Below, piece after piece: positions 46,826-56,204 of a stretch of 64,000 nucleotides of DNA (its first letter is position 1; each line of letters starts with the position of its first letter). This stretch comes from Tubulanus polymorphus (Eukaryota > Nemertea > Palaeonemertea > Tubulaniformes > Tubulanidae), in contig NC_134026.1 of the NCBI RefSeq assembly GCF_964204645.1, positions 10,750,450 through 10,814,449 on the forward strand. Reading direction: 5' to 3'. A program made the translations under genes and the position numbers. Below the pieces are notes generated by a model that was given only the letters and a program-made list of their open reading frames with translations, had not been told where the DNA came from and did not search any database.

Positions 46826-47819
46826 GCACCTAGACACATCTTCTTTCCAAAAACTGGCCCTGTCAGATTCAAGATGGCCGACTGGCAGCCATTGTTGTTC
46901 GCCAAAATCAGCACTTTTTACACATTTTCGAAGTTTACAAGGGAAATTTGGAAGACACTTTGATCATTTACCTCGATCTTTCGATTATATTTGAATCTAC
47001 CAATGGCCTATCAGCATAAGAAAAATTGGGTCCATCTGACTCAAGATGGCCGTCCTATGACCTTTTTAGTGCCCAAAAATGTCAAATTTGGCCAGAATTC
47101 TAGGTCCTGGAGCTTCCTACTGGTTTGCCATTTCTCATTGCAATTTGTGATGGGTATTCTTTGTAAAGGGATGTTTTATACCTGAGACAGGTATTTTTGA
47201 TCTGCCAATTATGATGCAATTATGATGCAATTGGCGGCCATCTTGGTGTCATTAGTACTTATTTGTAGGTGGGAAAAAGTTTTTCGACATTATATTGATA
47301 CCTAAGCATATTTTGCTACAACAATGAATTAGAAAGTTGTAGCGTATAACGTGTTCTATGATTGGGGTGAGTTTCAAGTTCATTGTTTTTTGTATATGGC
47401 CACCAGGGGGCGTTGAATAATACAATATCTTAGTATTTCTATATTATATTTGTACCAATACATATTTTGTCACCGCAATCAATTGCAAAGTTGTATCTCA
47501 TGACATCTTCCATGATTATGGTGAGTTTTAAGGACATTAGTTAATGTATATGGTCACCAGGGGGCGTTGAATAGTAGAATAACCTGGTATTTCCTTATTA
47601 TATTGGTACCTAGGCATATTTTGTTACCATCAGCAATTGCAAAGTTGTAGTTCATGACATGTTCTATGAATATGGTGAGTAACAAGGTTATTGGGTTTTG
47701 AATATGGTCACCAGGGGGCGTTGAATAGTAGAATAACTTGTCAACCAGGCATTGTTTGTTATCACAATCAATTACAAAATCGTAGCTGCTGACATGTTTT
47801 ATGATTGTATTGAGTTTCA
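46826..47819 (+). mobile_element. HINE copy, left part, split by the Polinton
   Basis: Begins in the 5' unique region (CTAGACACATCTTC...AAACTGGCCCTGTCAGATTCAAG) and continues through four core units at about 154-bp spacing (CACCAGGGGGCGTTGAAT at 47402, 47556, 47708). The Polinton interrupts it within GAGTTTCA; the same unit continues after the Polinton at 58803-58920 and ends in CTAG followed by T. Its 5' terminal AGCCCACTTGGG palindrome is missing. Confidence 0.85.
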
Positions 47820-48550
47820 AGTAGTATACAAAATAGCGGTTCTGGCGCAGCCCGACCCCGGTTCTGGCGCAGCCCATCCTTACCCCGGTATACCGTGTTC
47901 CCTCTCAAAGCTTTATCTCCACCTAAATACCCTAAGAAGACAACCCCTGTGGACCGCGGTTCTGGCGCAGCCCATCCTTACCCCGGTATACCGTGTACCC
48001 TCGCATAGCTTTATCTCCACCTAAATACCCTAAGAAGACAACCCCTGTGGACCCCGGTTCTGGCGCAGCCCATCCTTACCCCGGTATACCGTGTACCCTC
48101 TCAAAGCTTTATCTCCACCTAAATACCCTAAGAAGACAACCCCTGTGGACCCCGGTTCTGGCGCAGCCCATCCTTACCCCAGTATACCGTGTACCCTCTC
48201 AAAGCTTTTTCTCCACCTAAATACCCTAAGAAGACAACCCCTGTGGACCATGGAAAACACGCCAAGGGGCCGGCAAACCCCCTCCGGCCCCTATAAACCA
48301 ACCGCTATAATGCACCTACAACAAAGTGTTATTTACATAGATATTTACAGTATATACAAGTATGTGAAACGCTCTGACCTGGAATTCACCTCTAAGCTGA
48401 CGCTATCAGCGGTGCGCTGCGACCTGATTGTCACTGATTGCGAAATAGCCTAGAAAGTTCTATGCTGACGCAGAAGCCGGCAAACAACCGAGACATCGGC
48501 AGGCAACCAGAGCCATGTCCCTTGGACATGGCCAGGCCCGGCCAACACAC
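47820..48550 (+). repeat. Polinton left terminal inverted repeat, 731 bp, four 98-bp units
   Basis: Matches the complement of 58170-58802 with only a handful of substitutions. It contains four tandem units starting at 47859, 47957, 48055 and 48153 (CGGTTCTGGCGCAGCCCATCC...CCCTGTGGAC, period 98 bp), preceded by a 22-bp partial unit. The right TIR has three units, which accounts exactly for the 98-bp difference in TIR length. Confidence 0.95.
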
Positions 48551-48593
48551 CAGGTGAAGCGCGTCTCGTGAAAGTCCTGGTTCACTCACCAAG

Positions 48594-50996
48594 GTGGATA
48601 TAGATTCTGCGTGGTCAGAAATGGACACAGATCTGATCTATCAAAACCTGGTGAGTGACATTAAAGCCAGGTTGCCGAAAACCCTGAAACAGCGGAAATG
48701 TGAATTACGGAAGACGCTGTTCAAGAATGAAGCCGGCTCGAAAGAATTCTTCGGCCTAGTGAGAAAAATCAGCAAACTCAACAAGGCAAATCGGTTCTTT
48801 ACAACAGCCAAGCAGATTATTACGGGTTCCCCGAGCAATCAAACGCTGGAGGATGCATTTCCGACTAAACGACGGGTGAAGGAATACTTCATGGACCTGT
48901 ATTCTAGTAAGCAGACCGGTCCTATTCCTAAGCCACCCGTCAAGAACGTTGCGTTCCCGTTCGATATGTCACCCATAACCGCAGCTGAAATCGAAAAAGC
49001 CTTGAAGAGCAGCAACCCAAAGTCCGCTCCAGGTCTAGACAGGATCAAATACGGACATCTCCGTCAGCACACCCATCGACTCGCGCGATTTTACAACGAC
49101 ATACTAGATACGGGAAGGCCACCTTCGAAAATCTCGGTGTGGTGCACCAGTGTTGTGACGCTTCTATTCAAGAAAGGGGACCGCCGGGATCCTGCTAACT
49201 ATCGTCTGATTGCGGTTACAAGCGTGATCTCGTGGCTCCTTCATCGGATAATGGCGAAACGCATAGAACGCCACGTCATTAGGAACGGATTCATCGACAC
49301 TGCCGTACAAAAAGGATTCGTGTCGGGTCTTCACGGGACACTGGAACATTCTGAATTATTAGAGACTAAAATCATCGAAGCCGAAAAAACTGAAAATGAC
49401 TCATTTGTGACTTTATTTGACCTTAAAAATGCATTCGGTTCAATCGAACACGAACTGGTAAGTGAAACGCTATCTGTCATTGGAATTCCCGCAAGTTGGT
49501 ATAGGTACCTAACGGCTCTGTATTCTCAAATTTCTAGCAAATTCAAAGGTCCTTGGGGCATGGTCGATATCCCCTACAAACGAGGGGTCTTTCAGGGTTG
49601 CCCTCTTAGCCCCCTAATTTTCATCCTGTGCGTAGAACCCCTCGTTAGAATACTGTCAACCGGGACATCCCTAGCCTATGCAGATGACACAACGCTGGAA
49701 ACAAAATCGGCAAAAGCCCACTTAGATATAACGTACGCGTTTAACAAAAAAGCCAAGGAAATGAACCTTGAACTCAGGCCGGACAAATGCGTTTCCCTGA
49801 GTGTTAGACGCGGATGAATTGAGCCATTCAAAAACGAGATAGAGGGCAAAGACACCGCGACCCTCACCGATTTGGACAGAACGTATCTAGGCAAAATTTT
49901 CAGTCCCAAGGGACAGGAAGGGGTGGGTGAAATTCTCCTCACAAAATTCAGGCAACGACTCGCAAACATAGATAACGCCGATATATAAAGCGGGACAAAG
50001 GTTCATATCGCTATAGACTATATGCTGAGAGCTGATTACCATGACCTCATGATCAACGACCTGTCTGATAATTGCTTGCAGTTAATCGACAGTGTCTTTG
50101 TAAACACGCTACATAAATGGGGTCACCGTCGATTGCTCACTTTTCGAGTACCGTCCACCGTATACCACTGGCTTCATGCATTGAAGGTCTACTTCCTTAT
50201 CACTTCTCCCGACGAAACAATCGTTGAAGTAGCCATCTCGAAATTCGAAAACAGCCATTATCTCGATCTCGCTTTCGAATCCCTCAACCATAAAAACTCG
50301 AAGGCGTTCATAAAACGCCACTACTTAGGAATATTCGCACACGCCACCCCCGACCCAGAAAAATTCCCCTGTAGCTCTAAGGCGTTTGACGTATTCGACA
50401 TCTATCCGGAGCATATACCCGAAGTGTATACAGACGGCTCGTGCATGAGAAACGGTGCAGACGAGGCTCGTGCGGGCTACGGCGTCTACTGGGGACCAGA
50501 CAGTCCCTTAAACACCTGTGGCGTCGTCTATCCACCTACCAACAACAGAGGTGAATTAACCGCGGTCGTCATGGCTCTCAATCAGGCCATCCAGCTTGGT
50601 ATTAACTCCTTGAAAATTTTCACCGACTCGAAATACGTTATAAACGGTATCACTGATTGGATCAAGACGTGGAAAGCCAGGTGCTGGAAAAACGTCAAAA
50701 ACCGCGATCTCTGGACACAACTGGATGGTCTGAATAACCGAGTCTCCGTATCTTTCAAATACGTCGGGGTTCACCAGGGGGTACACGGGAATGAGATGGC
50801 GGACCAACTAGCTAAATCGGGAGCAGCTCTCAATGGTAGTAATCCGGGGGTGACGTGTCTCTGTAAAACTCTAACGTTAACCTCCATCCAGCTTTTTTAT
50901 GATGGAAGCCCTGGCCTGCTCCCTGCCCTGCCTGATGAGGTCCTTTTTTGTAGCCTCGTCGATCGTGATCGACCCGTGTTTTTTACGAGCCTGTGA
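48594..50996 (+). pseudogene. LINE-type reverse transcriptase fused to RNase H, inside Polinton
   Basis: One reading frame of about 800 codons with two in-frame stops (TGA 49815-49817, TAA 49986-49988). The RT part has motifs in order: SAPGLDRIKYG (about 143), FKKGDRRDPANYRLIAV (about 192), FDLKNAFGS with the first catalytic Asp (about 275), RGVFQGCPLSPLIF (about 329) and YADD (about 361). The RNase H part has all four acidic positions: YTDGS (50424), NRGELTAV (50543), FTDSKYV (50620), GNEMADQLA (50788). RT style is R2/NeSL-like; RNase H is RNase H1-like. No ATG before 48621 and a stop at 48555, just inside the TIR, so the N-terminus is missing. No poly-A, TSD or LINE 3' UTR is visible. The C-terminus overlaps the convergent gene at 50877. 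Confidence 0.85.
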
Positions 50997-51461
50997 CTTG
51001 ATATCCTGTTTCAAAGTCTGATAGTTCCTCTGTTCGGCTAGAATCAGCTTGAACTCGTCATCCGAAACAACTCCATCACTTATTGCCCTCGATACAAGAT
51101 CTGACACGGTGCTTAGTTTGGAAAAGGCTAACACTCGAATTTCGTCGTGCTTTTTAGCCTTGATCAGAAGCTTCCGACCGACTATCTTCCCAGACACGCC
51201 TAAGACACCTAGGACGGTCGCTACGGGGATGGTGATTATGTTTGTAAGCAAGCCAGCGGCTCCCGTAGCCGCGACTGCTATGCTAGCCGTCACGAAAGCC
51301 GCATCAAATCCATCTATGGTGTTTACCGCCCTTTTATACTTCTTGTAGAGCGCAGCGCGGGATTGTCCCTCGGACTCTAAAATTTTCTGGACTTCGCATA
51401 TTTTCTGCAGTTGGAAGTTCGACGCATCTTCGGTTGGAGCACTAGGCTCAGTTGGAACCAT
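50877..51461 (-). CDS. Polinton membrane protein with internal hydrophobic region (194 aa)
   Basis: Intact frame from ATG. Residues about 1-45 are polar, 46-105 hold two hydrophobic stretches (AAFVTASIAVAATGAAGLLT and IITIPVATVLGVLGVSG), then a charged helical C-terminus (KAKKHDEIRVLAFSKLSTV ... DDEFKLILAEQ). This type is recurrent beside PolB in animal Polinton-like loci (from memory, unnamed family); probably a virion membrane or minor structural protein. First gene after the convergent RT-RNase H end; 28 bp separate it from the next gene upstream. Confidence 0.65.
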   Translation of the reverse strand: MVPTEPSAPTEDASNFQLQKICEVQKILESEGQSRAALYKKYKRAVNTIDGFDAAFVTASIAVAATGAAGLLTNIITIPVATVLGVLGVSGKIVGRKLLIKAKKHDEIRVLAFSKLSTVSDLVSRAISDGVVSDDEFKLILAEQRNYQTLKQDIKSQARKKHGSITIDEATKKDLIRQGREQARASIIKKLDGG

Positions 51462-51489
51462 TGGGTAAAGTTAAGTGTCGCTATCCATG

Positions 51490-51948
51490 CTATATACTAT
51501 GCGGGAAAATGTCGAGCTCGATGTGGAGTGAAGCTATCGTAGCTATTGCTCGAGTAGCGGGCGATCTCGACGACTTGAAATTGATGACGTCGCCCTCGGC
51601 CAATTCGAGTGGTGGAGAGAACGTTTTGACCGCGGCTTGGAAGACTCCTTTACCTTGGGGTTTGATCGGGCCCTGTAAAAGCCGAGCCTCTTTCGTGATT
51701 TCTCCTTTTTCCACCCTGTTGACGGTCAGCACTACTGTGGTATTAGTTGTTAAGTCGCCACCGGAGAGGCTCATTTTTAGCACTCTCCCCCGACACATCA
51801 TCGTGTAGCCCGCGTACTGGGCTCGCGACCCATCACCGTACGAAAGTTCGTAACAGCCCTCACCAAGGGGTCCTTTTTCCTCGGCCCAAACGGTTGTCAC
51901 AGGTTTTGTGGTTGACTGTGTTTTCTCTAATCCCCTGTACAAGTTCAT
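51490..51948 (-). CDS. Polinton beta-rich protein (152 aa), possible spike/fibre
   Basis: Intact, starting MNLYRGLEKTQSTTKPVTTV. Predicted mostly beta strands with repeating hydrophobic alternation (GRVLKMSLSGGDLTTNTTVV, PPLELAEGDVINFKS, ASLHIELDI), as in trimeric fibre or C1q-like folds. No catalytic motif. Its ATG lies 2 bp from the probable true stop of the upstream gene, typical of a compact virion block. Structural role is inference. Confidence 0.55.
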   Translation of the reverse strand: MNLYRGLEKTQSTTKPVTTVWAEEKGPLGEGCYELSYGDGSRAQYAGYTMMCRGRVLKMSLSGGDLTTNTTVVLTVNRVEKGEITKEARLLQGPIKPQGKGVFQAAVKTFSPPLELAEGDVINFKSSRSPATRAIATIASLHIELDIFPHSI

Positions 51949-51950
51949 CT

Positions 51951-52670
51951 CTATTCTAATGCGAGCAAAATTTGGAGTGGTTCCTGGAATCGAATCTCCT
52001 CCATGTCCCGATTGAAAACCTTGACCACTACGTCGACGAAGCCGCCTTCCTTAATTGGTATCGGTACCCCGTAAACGTACTCGAATTAGTCGCCGTATTG
52101 ACCTGCTTTCAGATGTAAAATGGCGATCAGGTCCGAGGGCACCCCGTTTAGGAAGTTTCTCGATTCGTCAACGAGATTGCATGTTACGCGGTATTCCGTA
52201 TGCCTGGTAAACCTACATTCTTTCGTACCCCTTATGCTAACCTCTTTACCTTCGACGTTTGGGTAATATCCTTCCGGGACTCCCAACAGATCGGTGATGG
52301 AGCCGCTGAAGAGCACTCGGTACGGTTTTTTGACGTTGAGTTCGATGCGCCCCCTCGCCTCCACGTAGGCTATGTTAATGAAGCCCAGTTTGTGACCGTT
52401 TCGGGTTATGACTCGCTGAATTTCGTCGTTCAAACTCTCAACCGTGTAAAGTCCATTCCTGATAATCAAGTTGAACACTTTTTGTTGGTGCTCGTCCACC
52501 TTTTCTCTGGTCATGTAGCGAAACCTGTGGTTGTTCATTTTGTCGGAAACGTTGAAGTAAGCCAGAGGAATGACAGCCCGTCTTAAGGCCACAGTTTTGA
52601 AGCCACCCGTGTCGAGATGCGTTTTTAGACGCACGGTCGGATCCTTACCGTAACAGTGGATGACTAACAT
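51951..52670 (-). pseudogene. Putative minor capsid (penton-like) jelly-roll protein with premature stop
   Basis: The frame from ATG 52670 runs 194 codons to TAA at 52086-52088, but protein-like sequence continues in the same frame for another 44 codons to TAG at 51951-51953, which abuts the next gene's ATG. So the TAA looks like a nonsense mutation. Features: YTVESLNDEIQRVI, then SGSITDLLGVPEGYYPN and CNLVDESRNFLNG. The 'S-I--LLG' and 'C-L---' patterns match penton-type minor capsid proteins seen in animal Polinton-like loci; this is similarity by eye. Single rather than double jelly-roll by length. Confidence 0.5.
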
Positions 52671-52681
52671 CCTTCCTATAT

Positions 52682-53470
52682 CTAACGCGAGAATTTCTTG
52701 CTCAGGACTTGGAAAGACAGACCGACTGCAGCGATAAACAACAACACCAAGTGCTCGGCCACGAATCCGACTGCTTCTCCGGCTTTCCTCAACAGGAAGC
52801 TAACCACCGTTCCGATCATTCCCGGCAACGCGGCAGCTCCTTTCCCTGCGAGATATTTAAGAAACGCCGCGAACTTTTTCAGAGCTTCTCGAATCCTGGA
52901 CTTGGGTTCTTTTCCCGGTCCAACCGGCGGACTGGGTGTTACTACGCTTTTGAGCCCGTTCGTGATTGCGAGCCCGATGCTCGTGATAGTCATAACGACG
53001 GCCGTGACAACGCTCACCAACATAATCCCTTCCTGTTTGAACAACTCCCGGATCTTTACGCCGAGGGGCCGATTATCTTCGTTCTTCAGAAGCCTCTTCA
53101 ACCTCTCGATCTGAGAAGTCTCCCCCTGCCGTAGAGCCTCGTAGGTCCGCCTGTATATTGCTTCCTGAGCTTCGAACCTTTCTACTTCGTCGTCCCAGTA
53201 TCGGATGTCTTGTTCGGACACCGCGTCATCGCGCTCTTTCTGAACCTTTTTTAGTTCTCGTTGGGCCCATTCCACGTTTACAGCTGCTGACTTAATTTTG
53301 CTGGACGTAGAAACCAAAGTGGTAGCTACCCCCCGGAGTTCACGTCTGTCTTCTGGTCTCAGCGGAGCCCTGTCGTCATTGACGATGTCCTCTATTTCCT
53401 GCTGCAAACTCAATTCGTTATCCACCGGCAATCGATCCACGATAGATGGTTCCAACGGGTCTCGTTCCAT
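52682..53470 (-). CDS. Polinton coiled-coil membrane protein (about 262 aa)
   Basis: N-terminal acidic part, central coiled coil (about residues 50-125, including WAQRELKKVQKERDDAV), then two or three hydrophobic helices: IMLVSVVTAVVMTITSIGLA, KYLAGKGAAALPGMIGTVVS and EHLVLLFIAAVGLSFQ. The KYLA..ALPG...SFL motif recurs in unnamed proteins from Polinton-like loci of cnidarians and fish (memory). ATG at 53470; the frame is open for about 33 more codons upstream with protein-like sequence (SKAKGGSEFFHALGPDRPV), so the original start may have been lost. Likely a virion membrane or packaging component. Confidence 0.6.
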   Translation of the reverse strand: MERDPLEPSIVDRLPVDNELSLQQEIEDIVNDDRAPLRPEDRRELRGVATTLVSTSSKIKSAAVNVEWAQRELKKVQKERDDAVSEQDIRYWDDEVERFEAQEAIYRRTYEALRQGETSQIERLKRLLKNEDNRPLGVKIRELFKQEGIMLVSVVTAVVMTITSIGLAITNGLKSVVTPSPPVGPGKEPKSRIREALKKFAAFLKYLAGKGAAALPGMIGTVVSFLLRKAGEAVGFVAEHLVLLFIAAVGLSFQVLSKKFSR

Positions 53471-53537
53471 TCTCACTGGTCTGTCCGGGCCCAGAGCATG
53501 GAAAAACTCAGAGCCCCCTTTCGCTTTCGAGATGGTA

Positions 53538-53804
53538 CTATGCGCGAGTACTTGTACCGGTAAGTTTCACCCGAACTGGATCACCGTTCAGTTCCGTCTG
53601 AAAGAACCAGGTATCGTCTTGTTTTCGTAGTTGCAGGCGCATCAGGGCTCGCTCCATGTCGTCCAGGTTACCGCCGAATTTACCGAGCAGCGAGTCGATG
53701 ATGCCGTCTTTTTCTCCCAGGTTTTCCATGGGAATGAGCTCGCCTACTGCGTCATCTTGAGGCTCCACGTCCCAGTCTATCGGATCAACGTCGAATTCCG
53801 CCAT
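53538..53804 (-). CDS. Polinton small acidic protein (88 aa)
   Basis: Intact; starts MAEFDVDPIDWDVEPQDD and ends with TWFFQTELNGDPVRVKLTG. Very acidic N-terminal half, a short helical part (DSLLGKFGGNLDDMERALMR) and a beta-like tail. No known domain. Its start overlaps the upstream gene by 28 bp. Confidence 0.5.
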   Translation of the reverse strand: MAEFDVDPIDWDVEPQDDAVGELIPMENLGEKDGIIDSLLGKFGGNLDDMERALMRLQLRKQDDTWFFQTELNGDPVRVKLTGTSTRA

Positions 53805-54273
53805 CGTCTATAATTAACCCAGGAATTTCTGCAAGAATCGGAAACATCGAACTCGTCCATTTGTTTTTGGATCCACTCCTCGTACGCTTCCCACAAATTC
53901 CAGTTTTGTGCCAAAGCAAATTTCGACACTGGTTCTTTCCCGAACTTACGTTCCGGCTTTCCATGTAGCTCGAGGATTCGGTTTAAGAAGAATCCGTAGG
54001 AAAGGAAGTTTTTCCGACGAGGGAACTTTTCGAGGAAGAGTTGATAGACGTCGGCGAAGCAATATCTGATCGTCGCGCATGTAGGAATGTCGAGAAACCC
54101 ACCGTCCAAACCGAGGTTTGATAGTCGTAATTCGCCGGAGGGATGTGGACTTGTTTCGGTTTCGGAACCTTTTTGATCTGCAACCGAAGAGGAGGGTTTA
54201 CGTAGTCTTCGAGTTCTCTCTCGAGCCTTTCGAGATCAAACTCCTTAGGCAATATACCGTAGGGGTCGTCCAT
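53777..54273 (-). pseudogene. VLTF3-like late transcription factor, frameshifted
   Basis: ATG at 54273 (MDDPYGILPKEFDLERLERE). The frame is correct to about 54112 (IPPANYDYQTS), then homology shifts by one base and continues from about 54107 (DIPTCATIRYCFADVYQLF, RRKNFLSYGFFLNRILELHG) to the stop at 53777. The 'RKNFLSY-F-L--ILELHG' block resembles the C-terminal signature of poxvirus-type late transcription factor 3, which many Polinton-like elements encode. The upstream Cys-rich part expected of that family is not visible, so the assignment is tentative. Confidence 0.45.
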
Positions 54274-54276
54274 AAC

Positions 54277-54696
54277 TTACAGATACTTGTACGCGATGAC
54301 ACCGGTCAGAATTACACCGCCTAATATAATGGCGTACTCACTGTTCAATTGGGCGTCTGAAGGGGTATAGAAATCGCCTAGCACCGGCCGCTGGCTCAAA
54401 GATAATTTGTCGTTCCTGGTACTGTTGTAAAGCCTAAGGGCCTCATCGACGTCCGAAAAGTCGGATTTTGTCTGCATCTCTTTTTGCAGCTCCCTGTTGA
54501 GGTAGTCCAGTGTCTTTTGCCGTTTCTCGTTCCAGGTCACCATTGCCGCGTTCAATCGCTCCATAGCCTTTTCGTGCCTCTCTCGTTCTTGGGCAGCTCC
54601 GGAGTCGCCTTGTACCGCTCTATAGATTGCTTGGCCTCCAGTAAATGCCACAGCGTTCGCTATGGCACCGCCGATGATAACCGCTGCAGTTGCCAT
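54277..54696 (-). CDS. Polinton two-span membrane protein (139 aa)
   Basis: Intact. N-terminal Gly/Ala-rich hydrophobic span (MATAAVIIGGAIANAVAFTG), a central charged helix (about residues 35-95, including HEKAMERLNAAMVTWNEKRQ), a DFYTPSDAQ motif, and a C-terminal span (AIILGGVILTGVIAYKYL). The same layout recurs near PolB in other animals' Polinton-like loci (memory). Three bases from both neighbours, so probably co-transcribed. Confidence 0.65.
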   Translation of the reverse strand: MATAAVIIGGAIANAVAFTGGQAIYRAVQGDSGAAQERERHEKAMERLNAAMVTWNEKRQKTLDYLNRELQKEMQTKSDFSDVDEALRLYNSTRNDKLSLSQRPVLGDFYTPSDAQLNSEYAIILGGVILTGVIAYKYL

Positions 54697-54698
54697 GA

Positions 54699-54938
54699 TT
54701 AGGTCCCTATATTTGGGGGCAGAATTTTCGACTTCTCCAGGTTATCCTTGGAGATGGTTGCTAAAGAAACCGCAACGGTGAGTTTCATAGCTTCGGAAAG
54801 GTCAGCCTTGGAGGGATCACCCACATCGAAGCGTAGCATTTTCTTCCCGAGCAGCGCGTACCCTATGGTCAGTCCGCTTAGAACGGCCGAGTGATAAAGT
54901 ACATTTGCGATTGTTCGATAGTCTGGATTCGTTGCCAT
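54699..54938 (-). CDS. Polinton small membrane protein (79 aa)
   Basis: Intact; one hydrophobic span (VLYHSAVLSGLTIGYALLG), then GDPSKADLSEAMKLTVAVS and a short tail ending ILPPNIG. The 'GDP-K--L-EA-KLT' block is a conserved feature of an unnamed family adjacent to the 139-aa membrane protein in related elements (memory). Probably virion-associated. Confidence 0.6.
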   Translation of the reverse strand: MATNPDYRTIANVLYHSAVLSGLTIGYALLGKKMLRFDVGDPSKADLSEAMKLTVAVSLATISKDNLEKSKILPPNIGT

Positions 54939-54963
54939 CGTGCTATATCTATCACCAGAAAAT

Positions 54964-55107
54964 TTAGGTCATCTCCACAAGGCGACAATTTAAAGGTTCG
55001 GGTGTTGGTTCCGTGTTTTCTTCGGGTTTCGGGGTTTGGTTTAGCGCCATTCTCTGATAGTATAGAGCTCCGAGGCCCACTAACAACCCGCCTATCGCGA
55101 TCCACAT
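54964..55107 (-). CDS. Polinton 47-aa single-span protein
   Basis: ATG at 55107, stop at 54964-54966. Starts MWIAIGGLLVGLGALYYQRM, one membrane span at the N-terminus, then a Pro/Glu-rich tail (QTPKPEENTEPTPEP). Same strand and spacing as its neighbours. No other frame in this stretch is protein-like. Confidence 0.55.
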   Translation of the reverse strand: MWIAIGGLLVGLGALYYQRMALNQTPKPEENTEPTPEPLNCRLVEMT

Positions 55108-55122
55108 TTGCAGGTGTTTTGA

Positions 55123-55287
55123 CTAGGCTCTGTTTTCGTCGTCGGAACCGACAATCGGGGCAGCCGTTTTCTTCGAGGCTCGCTGCTGCCTACTAATTTC
55201 GGCAAGCTTTTTGCCCCATGCGACTCGACCAGGGGACTTTTGTTTATGCGGGTTAGTCGTCACTTGTTCCACTTGTTCAAGTTCCAT
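55123..55287 (-). CDS. Polinton 54-aa basic protein
   Basis: ATG at 55287, stop at 55123-55125. Contains a basic motif KQKSPGRVAWGKKLAEISRQ; 'K-P-RV--GKKLAE--R' is a repeated feature of small basic proteins in related elements (memory) and suggests DNA binding, perhaps genome condensation in the particle. The role is inference. Confidence 0.55.
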   Translation of the reverse strand: MELEQVEQVTTNPHKQKSPGRVAWGKKLAEISRQQRASKKTAAPIVGSDDENRA

Positions 55288-55289
55288 CC

Positions 55290-55353
55290 CTATATGCAAG
55301 AGCGGAAAATACGACTTACGGGAAAGTGGACAAGTTACTTATCGGCAAGTGGA
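55290..55353. repeat. Short ACTTG/AAGTGGACAAGT repeats
   Basis: CACTTGTTCCACTTGTTCAAG and AAGTGGACAAGTTACTT..AAGTGGACTAGTTACTTG flank the junction between two small genes. A near-palindromic motif repeated several times over 55258-55375; possibly a promoter or operator of the minus-strand genes. Confidence 0.4.
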
Positions 55354-55643
55354 CTAGTTACTTGCGGACAAGTCACTTTCCTCAGAATCTGCCATATTCT
55401 TCCCGGTGATTACCGCCACGTTCGCGATTGCGAGTATGGGAGTCTTCAGAATCCTACCCAGATGGCCGAGCTGGTTTTTCATCTCGGCGGTGATAACAAA
55501 GTTTTCAGTCAACTCCTTGTTTAGCTGTTCTGCGTCTACGTTAGGTCTGAACCACTTGCAGAGCTTGGAATAACCGTAGAGTATGCTGTTGATCAGACTG
55601 TCGGAAACCGCGGCAGAGTAACGGTTTTCGTACTCCGTCCACA
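55354..55643 (-). pseudogene. Polinton small gene, 5'-truncated
   Basis: The frame is open but has no ATG; it begins at the deletion junction near 55643. Remaining residues include INSILYGYSKLCKWFRPNVD, a helical region and a final hydrophobic stretch (KTPILAIANVAVITGKNMAD). Similar to short proteins at this place in related elements. The missing N-terminus matches the missing integrase N-terminus on the other side of the same junction. Confidence 0.45.
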
Positions 55644-56204
55644 CCCAAAGCGCTTGGCATCATCGACAGGCTGTCTAGGACGATAAAGGAGATCATTTTC
55701 AAGGATTTCACCGAAAGAGAAACCGTCGTGTGGTACGATCGTTTGCAAGATTACGTAGATGGCTACAACGCTACACCTCACGGGGTTATTTCAGATATGA
55801 CTCCCGAAGAGGCCGGAGAATCCCGAAATGAAGAAAGGTTACTGTTCGAAAATATCGGCAAATCCGAACCCCCTGAGAGCCCGTTCAAGCCAGGCAACAG
55901 CGTAAGGAAAAAGCTGAAAAGACCCGCGTTCAAAAAGGGTTACAAACAGATATGGGGCCAAACAGTGCACTCCCTCGCGTCTGTGGAAGGCTTAAAAGGG
56001 GTCCTCGATAATGGAGAATCAGCTAGGTTGGACGATCTGCAACTAGTGATACCTCCAGCTGAAAAGAAGACGACGTTAGACGCTGTGTCCGTAGCCGACA
56101 AAGAGCACAAGATAGGGCTGACTATCAAGCACAAGGAGGGTTTGTCACCCGAAGCGGTAATGCCCTCAAATAGCAGATACAGCCTGCGATCTAAAGCTCG
56201 TTGA
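55644..56204 (+). pseudogene. Retroviral-type integrase (rve), C-terminal part only
   Basis: The Polinton integrase inserts the element and creates the 6-bp TSD. Only the end of the catalytic core and the C-terminal domain remain: KALGIIDRLSRTIKEIIFKD, VVWYDRLQDYVDGYNATPHG, then an SH3/chromodomain-like tail (KRPAFKKGYKQIWGQTVHSL, ARLDDLQLVIPP) ending YSLRSKAR. The first two catalytic Asp and the zinc-binding N-terminus are absent. At the usual third acidic position the sequence reads IID rather than the canonical Glu. No start codon; the frame begins at the deletion junction. Its stop overlaps the convergent PolB stop by 14 bp. Confidence 0.85.

Noticed and set aside
50877-50996. C-terminal extension of the RT-RNase H frame as a functional domain
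   Set aside because: These residues are the antisense of the convergent membrane-protein gene, whose coding sequence is clearly the constrained one.
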